A stretch of 41,168 bases of DNA, taken from assembly GCF_007991515.1 (NCBI RefSeq), contig NZ_BJYM01000013.1:1-41168 (forward strand), in the 5' to 3' direction. The position numbers and the translations under genes were made by a program. The stretch is from Oceanobacillus sojae (GTDB lineage Bacteria; Bacillota; Bacilli; Bacillales; Amphibacillaceae). Shown piece after piece: positions 34,208 to 41,168 of this stretch (the stretch's first letter is position 1; each line of letters starts with the position of its first letter). The notes under the pieces are model-generated. The model made no database searches and was not told the DNA's origin. It saw only the letters and a list, made by a program, of their open reading frames with translations.

Positions 34208-34831
34208 TTATTCACCACCAAAGAACTTCTTAATGGAGTTCACTGCATCACCTACTGCCCCATCTTTGCCAAACTCACTCCATAAATACTTGGCAAAATT
34301 AGCTGTTCTGACTAATTCCGTTGTCTCGGTAACTACATGGCTGGATGTTGCTTGTACCTTGCTGCCAATCATATTTTTTAGAAAAGAAGGGATAAATAAG
34401 CTCGATTCAGCGCTCACTTCTACCTCACTGTAAATCAGCGTATTATTGTAATCTACACTGAGTGTTATTGCACCATTGTATATGTCTGCTTTTCTTTTTT
34501 TGTCACCAACAATATCATCTTGAGTAAAACCGCTTAAATTAAAAAAGCCCAAAATATCATTATCGGTAATTCGCCAATATAATCCATCACCGTCCGGTAA
34601 ACCGGTGTATTCTTGTACAGCTATATCACCTGTTTTAATATCTTTTTTTGTACTGTTCCATGTATAAGCAAGTTCATCAGATACTTTGTGTGCCATATAG
34701 CTTGCTGTACCCATTTGGAAGATAACAATACAAAAGAATACGCCGACTAAGGTAAACATTAGAAGAGCAGGAAAAACCAAGGTAGATTCAAGTGTAAAAC
34801 TTCCACGATCCTCTTTTAGAAAGGTCTTCAT
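34208..34831 (-). CDS. tadE: TadE-like minor pilin
   Basis: A 207-residue protein with the N-terminal pattern DRGSFTLESTLVFPALLMF: a Gly before a hydrophobic helix with Glu five residues after it, as in prepilin-type substrates. The remainder (about 40-207) is extracytoplasmic. ATG with AAGAAGGAGC upstream. The large TadG-like gene starts one base after its stop, so the two are translated in concert. It is probably processed by the CpaA/TadV-type peptidase and incorporated with the TadG-like protein into the pilus tip or base. Confidence 0.85.
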   Translation of the reverse strand: MKTFLKEDRGSFTLESTLVFPALLMFTLVGVFFCIVIFQMGTASYMAHKVSDELAYTWNSTKKDIKTGDIAVQEYTGLPDGDGLYWRITDNDILGFFNLSGFTQDDIVGDKKRKADIYNGAITLSVDYNNTLIYSEVEVSAESSLFIPSFLKNMIGSKVQATSSHVVTETTELVRTANFAKYLWSEFGKDGAVGDAVNSIKKFFGGE

Positions 34832-34858
34832 ATTAGTTGCTCCTTCTTATGCTGTTGT

Positions 34859-35515
34859 TTATTGTATTTCATCTTCGCTAAATTCCCATTCCGCTCTCGT
34901 CTTAATTTGATCCCCGGCATGACCAAAAGCAAGGTTATATTGCTTTGCTTGTGCTACATCAAATACAAACGTACCCTCAACGGAATCTCCAGGGGCTAAC
35001 TCACCCTCCACTAATGTTATTTCTGACGTGTTTCCCAAATAATCAGGGCTGATTGCTGGTGTATATTTATTAGAATCCAATTCACCAAGGGCAGGTGTAA
35101 AAATATCAGCAGCATTAAATGCCTTTTCATCCACATTTTTTACAGTCACATCAGCTAGGACAAAGGTATCTTCATATAAAGTAACATTTTCAAGTTCATC
35201 ACGATAGCTCACTTCATTCACTGTCACTTCATACTTATAGTCCTCCTCTGAGCTAACAACGATTGCTGTGTCACCGATACTCAATCCCAATTGATGCTCG
35301 ATATACTCATCATTAATTGATGATTCATCCTCTTCTTCTGTAGAAGCTTCATCAGCTGATTCTGATTCAGTACCTTCCTCCTGGATATCTGTTTCGGTTT
35401 GCTCTGTTTCAGCCGGCTCTGACTCTTCAGGTTGTTCATTGTCATTCGAACAAGCTGCCAGCAGCAAACCTGTGATTAACAATAATAGAATAGCTATTTG
35501 TTTATTTTTAATCAT
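34859..35515 (-). CDS. DUF4352-type lipoprotein
   Basis: A 218-residue lipoprotein. Signal IAILLLLITGLLLAAC with lipobox LLAAC, a long acidic linker of Glu, Ser and Thr (about 23-70), then a DUF4352-like beta domain (GLSIGDTAIVVSSEEDYKYE, VLADVTVKNVDEKAF, LAPGDSVEGTFVF). It shares arrangement and key phrases (GDTA/GETA, VTVNE/VTVND, ELAPGD) with the lipoprotein encoded after the TadG-like gene, so the two look like paralogs. It lies between the Flp pilin and TadE genes. A role at the outer membrane face in pilus assembly is inferred from position only. Confidence 0.85.
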   Translation of the reverse strand: MIKNKQIAILLLLITGLLLAACSNDNEQPEESEPAETEQTETDIQEEGTESESADEASTEEEDESSINDEYIEHQLGLSIGDTAIVVSSEEDYKYEVTVNEVSYRDELENVTLYEDTFVLADVTVKNVDEKAFNAADIFTPALGELDSNKYTPAISPDYLGNTSEITLVEGELAPGDSVEGTFVFDVAQAKQYNLAFGHAGDQIKTRAEWEFSEDEIQ

Positions 35516-35721
35516 TATGGTCCGGTCCTCCTCAGAAATTCACACGTAGCTTATTAAAGTTTTTTCAGCTAACCCAATCTCTTTATTTTCCTTTTATTAT
35601 GTTTTCAACTCATCATTTTGAATATTTATAATGAGATCTTTCTTCATTGACACTTTTAGAAAAGCTTACGGTATTGATAAATTGATTTATCTTATGGAAT
35701 GATGTTCCTCATGGAGAATAC

Positions 35722-35756
35722 ATAGCTTGATTGAAAAACTTGTTCAACCAAGCTAT
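35722..35756 (-). other. Hairpin between the pilin gene and downstream genes
   Basis: ATAGCTTGGTTGA pairs with TCAATCAAGCTAT over 13 bp on the minus strand, starting 13 nt after the pilin stop. No T run follows. It could be a partial terminator or a 3' stabiliser giving more pilin mRNA than downstream message. The rest of 35516-35721 shows no feature. Confidence 0.6.
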
Positions 35757-35768
35757 TTTCCATTTAAA

Positions 35769-35945
35769 TTAGTTCATAATTTCGGTATCAATATCGTTAA
35801 ATAATTTATTTGCCCATTCCATAATTTTATCTTTAAACATAATTGCAATAACAATAAGTACAGATAAAATCAATAGAATTTCAATGGTTTCCAATCCTTC
35901 TTCGTCATTCCAGAAATTTTTAAAAAATGTTGTTAACTGTTCCAT
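35769..35945 (-). CDS. flp: Flp1-like major pilin
   Basis: A 58-residue protein beginning MEQLTTFFKNFWNDEEG, then LETIEILLILSVLIVIAIMF and a short amphipathic tail ending TEIMN. The G followed by L-E-T-I-E (Glu at +5) and a hydrophobic helix is the prepilin cleavage pattern of Flp pilins, and the sequence has the look of Firmicutes Flp1-like pilins. ATG with AAGGAGAG at 8 nt. It sits directly after tadC and before the lipoprotein, TadE and TadG-like genes, where the structural pilin is expected. The expected product after processing is about 41 residues. Confidence 0.9.
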   Translation of the reverse strand: MEQLTTFFKNFWNDEEGLETIEILLILSVLIVIAIMFKDKIMEWANKLFNDIDTEIMN

Positions 35946-35968
35946 TATAAATCTCTCCTTCTTTTTTC

Positions 35969-36835
35969 TTAAAATACTGCTATTGCAGGATATATAACAA
36001 TCAGAAGAACTGCGGCAAATATAAAAATAATCGGAAATACCAACTTAGACGATGCTTCCTCACCTTTTATCCTTGTAACAGTTTTTCGTTTGTCCCATAG
36101 TGATACAGATAATTCATTTAATGATTGCACTAATAGTGCCCCGCCTTTGCGGTAATTCATCATTACTGTGGTCGTAAAAATCGATACTTCCTGAATACCG
36201 CAGCGGTAATTAAGATCCTTCATAACCTCTTGGAAAGAAGTATTCGCAGACATCTTATTTACAGCCTCATTCAGCTCAAAATATAATGGAGAATCATAAA
36301 TCTGATTCTTCTTCTGATCGACACTTTTTTTCATAGCTCCCTGAACAGTTTCACCAGCATTTACCAATAAAATAATTTTATTGACAAATTCCGGAAGTTC
36401 AATAATAATCGAATCCTTCCTTTGCTTCACTTTTTTTTCCAAATCCTTCACTAGAAAGACGCTTACTACTATCATCAATAGAAATCCATAAATCAGATTA
36501 CTATTTCCCTCGTCGCTGACCTCTACTAAGACAAAGGTAAAAAAGAGCATCAAGTTAATTAAGGTAATCATTTTTGCTAAATATATTTTCGTATAATCCC
36601 CAGATAGTTTACTTCCTCGCAGAATAATCATTTTCTGATGGATAGCATTGATTAATTTCGGCATCCGCTTATAAAGGTTCAATCGATCTATAATGCCAAA
36701 AGCAAACGGCGCTAAAGCTGGTAAGGTAATTTCATCTTTATATTGCTCAATAAAAGCAGCATAGACCCTTTTATTCCTTAAAACGCCTAATAATGTTACT
36801 ATTACAATGCTGAGAATAATGATTTTCAATGTCAT
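35969..36835 (-). CDS. tadC: TadC-like platform protein (type II secretion F domain)
   Basis: A 288-residue inner-membrane protein with N-terminal helices (about 2-18, 82-100 and 105-122), a cytoplasmic T2SSF helical bundle (about 135-260, containing LPEFVNKIILLVNAGETVQGA) and a C-terminal helix ending IVIYPAIAVF. Tad platform proteins come in pairs; this one follows the TadB-like gene by 30 nt. It couples the ATPase to pilin extrusion. Start follows GAAAGGAGC. Confidence 0.9.
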   Translation of the reverse strand: MTLKIIILSIVIVTLLGVLRNKRVYAAFIEQYKDEITLPALAPFAFGIIDRLNLYKRMPKLINAIHQKMIILRGSKLSGDYTKIYLAKMITLINLMLFFTFVLVEVSDEGNSNLIYGFLLMIVVSVFLVKDLEKKVKQRKDSIIIELPEFVNKIILLVNAGETVQGAMKKSVDQKKNQIYDSPLYFELNEAVNKMSANTSFQEVMKDLNYRCGIQEVSIFTTTVMMNYRKGGALLVQSLNELSVSLWDKRKTVTRIKGEEASSKLVFPIIFIFAAVLLIVIYPAIAVF

Positions 36836-36865
36836 AATCGCTGCTCCTTTCTTATCTGCTTACTG

Positions 36866-37795
36866 CTATACCTTGATATCCATGATTTTCTGACTGATTA
36901 ACAAACTACAGCCTACACAAATCAATACGACAGTCATAATAATAGGACCAGGTGTGCCAAATTCATATAATGGAGCTACAAAATCTGGCGATGACATTTT
37001 CAGAAATAAGGTAATGCCTAAAGGGGCTATCGCCATTATTTTCGACTCAAACTTTTTCTGAGAAACCAAAACTTTGATGTCCTGCTGTATCTCAATTTTA
37101 TCGGTAATGATATCAGCCGTTCGTTTAATAATCTCTACTAAGTCTCCCCCTGTACGTTTACAGGTAATAAATACATCAGAGAAATTCTTAATATCATCAA
37201 TATCTGAACGGTTGGCAAAATCTGCAATAGCTCGTTCGACAATCTCTCCATTTTCAATTCTCCGATTAATCAGCTGAAATTCCTTAATGATGTAGGTGTT
37301 TTCATCTGGGTAAAGAAGCTTCAAGTCTCTCAACACATCACGGAAGGCATTCTCAATTGACTGCCCCGCCGCTAAAGAAGAGGCAAGAGAGGAAATAGCC
37401 TCTTTAAACTGTAAACTTAGTTCATCTTTACGTTTATTTTTTAAATCATTCTTCTTAAATTTCGGATAGATTATCCCCAAACACGCAACTATGAACGAAA
37501 GAATGAGATGATCGTAGAATAGATAAGAAATACCGAAAATTACGATACCTGCGATAAGGGAATACTTCACCTTCTCTTGAAAGCTCATCTCATAAACAGC
37601 ATAGTCAATCAGTGTCTCTCCGCCGATGTTTCTCTTTCGGATCGCTGCTATGCTCTTCTCTCTTATTTCTCCTTCTCTTTTCTCCAGTTCCCGTTCCAAC
37701 TGTCTGGCCTTTCTTCCCTTGATTACACGACGCCCTACTAATACACCTATCAAGATAACAATTACAACAGAGCCAATTATTTGTTCAACATTCAT
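36866..37795 (-). CDS. tadB: TadB-like platform protein (type II secretion F domain)
   Basis: A 309-residue inner-membrane protein: N-terminal helix (about 5-22), a charged segment, a pair of helices (about 75-110), a cytoplasmic T2SSF domain containing SLASSLAAGQSIENAFRDVL and FITCKRTGGDLVEIIKRTAD, and C-terminal helices. The ATG at 37795 (MNVEQIIGSVV) is chosen over a GTG four codons upstream that overlaps the only purine-rich stretch. It follows tadA by 18 nt. Together with TadC it forms the membrane platform of the pilus machine. Confidence 0.9.
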   Translation of the reverse strand: MNVEQIIGSVVIVILIGVLVGRRVIKGRKARQLERELEKREGEIREKSIAAIRKRNIGGETLIDYAVYEMSFQEKVKYSLIAGIVIFGISYLFYDHLILSFIVACLGIIYPKFKKNDLKNKRKDELSLQFKEAISSLASSLAAGQSIENAFRDVLRDLKLLYPDENTYIIKEFQLINRRIENGEIVERAIADFANRSDIDDIKNFSDVFITCKRTGGDLVEIIKRTADIITDKIEIQQDIKVLVSQKKFESKIMAIAPLGITLFLKMSSPDFVAPLYEFGTPGPIIMTVVLICVGCSLLISQKIMDIKV

Positions 37796-37813
37796 CCTTT
37801 GACCCACTTTCCA

Positions 37814-39121
37814 TTACGCTTTGGTAAACTGTTCTACCACATCATTCTTGCCTGCTAACTTCAATTTGTTAATAGACTGCAAAGAATGCTCTGTTTTTTT
37901 CAGTTTACCGATAATTTTACCGCGGTAATCCTCACCGTCCTCTTCAAACACGTAAAGGGGAGCGGTAATAATTTCACCATCCTCCATCCCTAATACTTCG
38001 GAGATCTGTACTACTCTTCTGGAATGATCGCGAAATCTTGTTAAATGGACCATGATATCAATCGCAGAACTGATTTGTTTACGAATCACATCAATCGGTA
38101 ATTCGGCACCACTGAGCACCATTGTCTCTAAACGGCTTAACATATCATTAATTGAGTTCGCATGACCAGTAGATAAAGACCCATCATGACCAGTATTCAT
38201 GGCCTGCAGCATATCTAACGCCTCTGCTCCACGAACCTCCCCGACAATAATACGTGATGGTCTCATCCGCAATGAGGCCTTGATTAAGTCACGAATTGTA
38301 ACTTCTCCTTTTCCTTCCGTGTTTTTATTCCTTGTCTCTAAACTAACAAGATTGGGAATATTGACAATTTGTAATTCAGCGGAATCCTCAATAGAGATCA
38401 ACCGCTCATCTTTCGGGATAAAATTCGATAGGACATTCAAAAATGTTGTTTTTCCTGAACCAGTCCCTCCGCCAATGAAAATATTATACTTGGCTTCTAC
38501 TAACTGTTGCAGAAAACTGGCAACCTCTTCATCGAGTGCACCAAACCGGATTAAGTCCTCAATCATCAATGGTCGTTCTGGAAACTTTCGGATTGTCATA
38601 GCTGGCCCTTTCAATGCAATTGGGGGTAAGACGACATTTACACGAGATCCGTCCTCCAGCCTTGCGTCCACAATAGGGCTTGACTCATTTACCACCCGAT
38701 TTACCTTTGATACAATGGTCTGAATGGTATCCTCAAGCTTTTGGCGGCTTTCAAATTTAACTTTTGCATTCAAAACTTGGCCATCGCGCTCAATAAAAAT
38801 TTCTTCATGATTATTGATCATAATTTCTGTAATTGTAGGGTCATCCAAGATGGGTTGCAGTACGCCCAACCCTCGAAAGGCATGATACATTCTATCGACA
38901 ATACGCTTAATCATTTGCGAAGTCATTTTATGCTCCTTCGCATACTCTATTACAGTATCCTCCACCATTTCCAAAAGCTCTTCATTCGTAGTGGAATGCA
39001 TAAAATCTAAAACCTCACGCAATTTTTCAATTAATAAAGCCGTTATCTCATCCTCTGTCTGCGCAGTAACTTCTTCTATTTGTTGATTATTCTTCTGTTC
39101 TTTATCACTAACCTTCAACAA
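37814..39121 (-). CDS. tadA: TadA/CpaF-type secretion ATPase
   Basis: A 435-residue hexameric ATPase powering Tad pilus extension (and possibly retraction). An N-terminal helical domain precedes the RecA-like core. Walker A is GGGTGSGKTT (217-226), the Asp box LISIEDSAEL (241-250), Walker B RIIVGEVRGAEALDML (290-305) and the His box GHDGSLSTGHANS (311-323). TTG start preceded by GGAGGTG, overlapping the tadZ-like gene by 14 nt. It is unlikely to be a type II or type IV pilus ATPase given the paired TadB/TadC, TadE and Flp genes downstream. Confidence 0.95.
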   Translation of the reverse strand: MLKVSDKEQKNNQQIEEVTAQTEDEITALLIEKLREVLDFMHSTTNEELLEMVEDTVIEYAKEHKMTSQMIKRIVDRMYHAFRGLGVLQPILDDPTITEIMINNHEEIFIERDGQVLNAKVKFESRQKLEDTIQTIVSKVNRVVNESSPIVDARLEDGSRVNVVLPPIALKGPAMTIRKFPERPLMIEDLIRFGALDEEVASFLQQLVEAKYNIFIGGGTGSGKTTFLNVLSNFIPKDERLISIEDSAELQIVNIPNLVSLETRNKNTEGKGEVTIRDLIKASLRMRPSRIIVGEVRGAEALDMLQAMNTGHDGSLSTGHANSINDMLSRLETMVLSGAELPIDVIRKQISSAIDIMVHLTRFRDHSRRVVQISEVLGMEDGEIITAPLYVFEEDGEDYRGKIIGKLKKTEHSLQSINKLKLAGKNDVVEQFTKA

Positions 39122-40208
39122 GGGACACCTCCATATTGATGTCTATCTCCTCTGCAACAGATTGAAATAACTTCTCACCGATAATGGTATCTTCTAACAT
39201 CTTGGTCTGTTCATTTTCCAATAACCAGTGAGAATGAAATGGAATATGTATTTCAATACTGAAGTTATAGTTATTAAACCCTGCAAAAGGCCTCGCTCCG
39301 ACTTTATTCAATACAAAATGAAGCTTATTGTTATCAATATGCTTGTCCAGGATACTTTGATTTAGTTTATATTGCGATCTGGCAAAGCTATTCTGATCAG
39401 AGCTTAATAGCCATACAACCTCATCACTAACCCGCATTGCCGCCTGGTTTCGCTCATGCAAGGAATCATCCAGATCGACAATTATATAGTCGTAACTTTG
39501 CGAATCTTTTAAAGCTTGAATCAACAATTCTACTTCCTCACCCGTGATATGTTCCATTTCCTCCGGTAAGACGGGCAAAGAGAAGTAATCAATATTTGTT
39601 AAGCTGTCGGTAGATTTTAAGGATTCAACTTTTGCAACTAATTTATTAATATTATTTTTTAAATAGTAGAATACTTCAACAGAAGACGCCTTTTCTTCTT
39701 GAAAAAATAAATAGGTGCTATGTAATTGTTCTAAATTAAGATAGAAGGTTCGTTTACCCTGTTGTGTCAAATATTTCGCCAGACAAAGAGAAGCTAGTGT
39801 CTTCCCTGATCCAGCACTACCGCTATAGAAGCTGACTACTTTTTCTTTCTGTTTCTTATTCATTAACGTACTAATCTTGTCATTTGCTTCGAAGTATATC
39901 GCCATCACTTGAGACAATGATTCCTTCAATGGTTGATATTTAAAAATGCCCGCCTCTTCCTGAGTCATCTCCTGCCCCTCTGATAGGCGAATAACCATAT
40001 CGAAATTAGCACCATCCTCTTCCGTCACCTGCATATCTGTTAATAAAATGTGCTGCTTTTGATTACGGATATGCTTATGAAACGCCTCCGAATCTGTGTA
40101 TATCTTCGCTGAAAATCTCATCCCATTCTCTGGGTTTCTAATATAGTTGGAAAAATAATCAGCATACGATTGATCAGAAGTATAAAGTACGAGATTAATT
40201 TTGTGCAT
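39108..40208 (-). CDS. tadZ: TadZ/CpaE-like localisation ATPase
   Basis: A 366-residue protein, first gene of the locus. The N-terminal part (1-115) has a receiver-like fold hint (INLVLYTSD, HILLTDMQVTEEDGANFDMVI). The C-terminal part is a MinD/ParA-type NTPase with P-loop YSGSAGSGKTLASLC (about 128-142) and DYIIVDLDDSLHERNQ, where VDLDD marks Walker B. CpaE/TadZ proteins place the pilus machine at a cell site. The ATG at 40208 uses AAGGTGAG at 4-5 nt; an upstream GTG lies within that ribosome binding site. It overlaps tadA by 14 nt. Confidence 0.87.
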   Translation of the reverse strand: MHKINLVLYTSDQSYADYFSNYIRNPENGMRFSAKIYTDSEAFHKHIRNQKQHILLTDMQVTEEDGANFDMVIRLSEGQEMTQEEAGIFKYQPLKESLSQVMAIYFEANDKISTLMNKKQKEKVVSFYSGSAGSGKTLASLCLAKYLTQQGKRTFYLNLEQLHSTYLFFQEEKASSVEVFYYLKNNINKLVAKVESLKSTDSLTNIDYFSLPVLPEEMEHITGEEVELLIQALKDSQSYDYIIVDLDDSLHERNQAAMRVSDEVVWLLSSDQNSFARSQYKLNQSILDKHIDNNKLHFVLNKVGARPFAGFNNYNFSIEIHIPFHSHWLLENEQTKMLEDTIIGEKLFQSVAEEIDINMEVSLVEG

Positions 40209-40246
40209 CTTGCTCACCTTTTTTCTGCTAATCTTTATTTTTTATA

Positions 40247-40275
40247 AGAATACTAAATATATGATATATTGTTAA
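40247..40275 (-). promoter_or_regulatory. Candidate promoter of the Tad locus
   Basis: -35 TTAACA (40275-40270), 17-nt spacer, -10 TATTCT (40252-40247) on the minus strand, about 40 nt before the tadZ start. Five and four matches to consensus. No operator was recognised. Confidence 0.5.
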
Positions 40276-40801
40276 CCTTTTAAGAGAAAAACAGTTAATT
40301 TCGCCTATTTTTAGGATATGCCTTCATTTTTAATACAAGTTATCCTACTTATGCCTCTCTTCTATACCTTTCATATGAACATTATTAAAAACATTTGGGA
40401 AAGACTGAGCTATTTTTTGAAGAAGCATAGATAGCAGGTTTTATTGATAAGACAATACATTCTCGCAGGAAATAAAGCATATAAAAATAAAAAGCAGCTT
40501 TTTAAAAAGGTCTGGTAAAATGGGCAGGCCTGAGGAAGTAGATTCTACTAAAATTGTCTTGTCTTTTGATAAATTTATTGAAAAACAGTCTATACAGATA
40601 CAAATAATAAAAAAGCGATAAGGGTATTTAGCATAGTTGAATACTTCCTTATTACTGGTTTAATATTCCATAAATGGTTCATATTAGATTAAAAATCATA
40701 CTAAAATTATTTCTTTCACTCTTTCTATAAAAATATCTAAGAGCCGAAGTTTACCCTTGACTTAAGTTCCTCTTTATACATATCTATCTTATATACCAAC
40801 C
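40276..40801. other. AT-rich intergenic stretch
   Basis: No gene supported. Short frames on the plus strand (ending near 40438, 40520 and 40619; for example MGRPEEVDSTKIVLSFDKF) lie in different frames and lack ribosome binding sites. They could be remnants of a lost gene, but I cannot assign them. Confidence 0.4.
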
Positions 40802-40841
40802 TAAAAAGCCGATTTCTACCGCAAATGCAGTAAAAACCGAC
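40802..40841 (-). terminator. Terminator of the M20 amidohydrolase gene
   Basis: GTCGGTTTTTACTGC pairs with GCGGTAGAAATCGGC over 15 bp (with G-U pairs, loop ATTT), followed by TTTTT on the minus strand. It starts 33 nt after the stop codon. Confidence 0.92.
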
Positions 40842-40873
40842 TATTTTCATCCTAACAATCTAACTTCCTATCA

Positions 40874-41168
40874 TTAATCCTGATATACTTTCAAAATAGC
40901 TTTTGTTAAAATATCTACACCCGTTTGAAGCGCATCCTTATCAAAGGCCATATCTGGATGATGTAATCCAGGCCCTAAATCACATCCTAATCCGAGCATC
41001 GTTGCCTTTAATTCTGGTTTTTTCACAGTATAGAAATGGAAATCATCTCCGCCCGGAGTGAGAAGCGGCTCTACAATATTTTCCTCGCCCAGCACATCCT
41101 TCACTGCTGCACGCATAAAGCTTGTTGCTTCCTCATTTGTTTCAGCTGCCGGCACACCATGAAAATCG
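40874..41168 (-). CDS. M20-family amidohydrolase/aminoacylase, C-terminal part (cut by window end)
   Basis: Ninety-eight sense and stop codons of the 3' end; the gene continues beyond the right edge, and the frame is open through DFHGVPAAETNEEAT at the boundary. The final His ligand context GPGLHHPDMAFD and the closing ILTKAILKVYQD are typical of M20D metal-dependent amidases such as hippurate hydrolase and AmhX-like aminoacylases. Family level is fair; the substrate cannot be assigned from this fragment. A strong terminator follows. Confidence 0.8.
   Translation of the reverse strand, partial: DFHGVPAAETNEEATSFMRAAVKDVLGEENIVEPLLTPGGDDFHFYTVKKPELKATMLGLGCDLGPGLHHPDMAFDKDALQTGVDILTKAILKVYQD

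Noticed and set aside
40386..40619. Short plus-strand frames beginning MNIIKNIWERL and MGRPEEVDSTK
   Set aside because: Interrupted by stops and a frame change, no ribosome binding site, no recognised family; at most a remnant.

Overview
The window is a chromosomal segment of a low-GC Gram-positive bacterium, most likely a Bacillaceae member of the Oceanobacillus/Virgibacillus kind. The evidence is strong AGGAGG-type ribosome binding sites, intrinsic terminators after most units, a PyrR attenuator, a guanine riboswitch, cre-like sites and Firmicutes-type lipoproteins. The genus is inferred from protein flavour only. No rRNA, tRNA, transposase, phage gene or CRISPR array was seen.

Left end (1-9.2 kb). 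A class I mannose-6-phosphate isomerase and a ClpP protease subunit lie on the minus strand. Next comes a plus-strand operon headed by a C74-type (guanine-class) purine riboswitch: a DUF3100-like membrane protein, a small membrane partner joined to it by an ATGA overlap, an MtaD/guanine-deaminase-like amidohydrolase and a TSUP (TauE/SafE) permease. Converging on it is codB-codA (cytosine permease and deaminase), whose leader carries a textbook PyrR binding loop, antiterminator and terminator. Two neighbouring nucleobase-salvage operons are thus controlled by two different RNA devices.

Acid-sugar region (9.2-25 kb). A LacI-type regulator precedes a HisD-like dehydrogenase and a GntP-family permease; two TTGCATACGTAT(G/T)CAA palindromes sit at the promoter. 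Converging on these is kdgT-dtnK-pdxA2 (a permease plus the DUF1537 kinase and PdxA2 pair of four-carbon acid-sugar catabolism), with a PrpR-N regulator whose AAA+ domain is degenerate. A small operon of DinB-like protein, zinc-type asparaginase and CutC follows. Then comes amidohydrolase-dgaE-dgaF-kdgK, a predicted route from an amino-sugar acid through 2-keto-3-deoxygluconate to pyruvate and glyceraldehyde-3-phosphate.

Tad pilus locus (25.3-40.2 kb, minus strand). In order of transcription: TadZ/CpaE-like ATPase, TadA ATPase, TadB, TadC, a 58-residue Flp1-like pilin, a DUF4352 lipoprotein, a TadE-like protein, a large TadG-like protein, a second DUF4352 lipoprotein, a broken third lipoprotein, another TadE-like pseudopilin, a prepilin peptidase, and a signalling block: FHA protein, PP2C phosphatase, Ser/Thr kinase and a membrane pseudokinase resembling EssB/YukC of type VII secretion. 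This pairing of a Tad machine with a complete Thr-phosphorylation circuit and an EssB-like pseudokinase is the most distinctive feature of the window.

The right edge cuts an M20-family amidohydrolase gene, of which only the C-terminal part is present.
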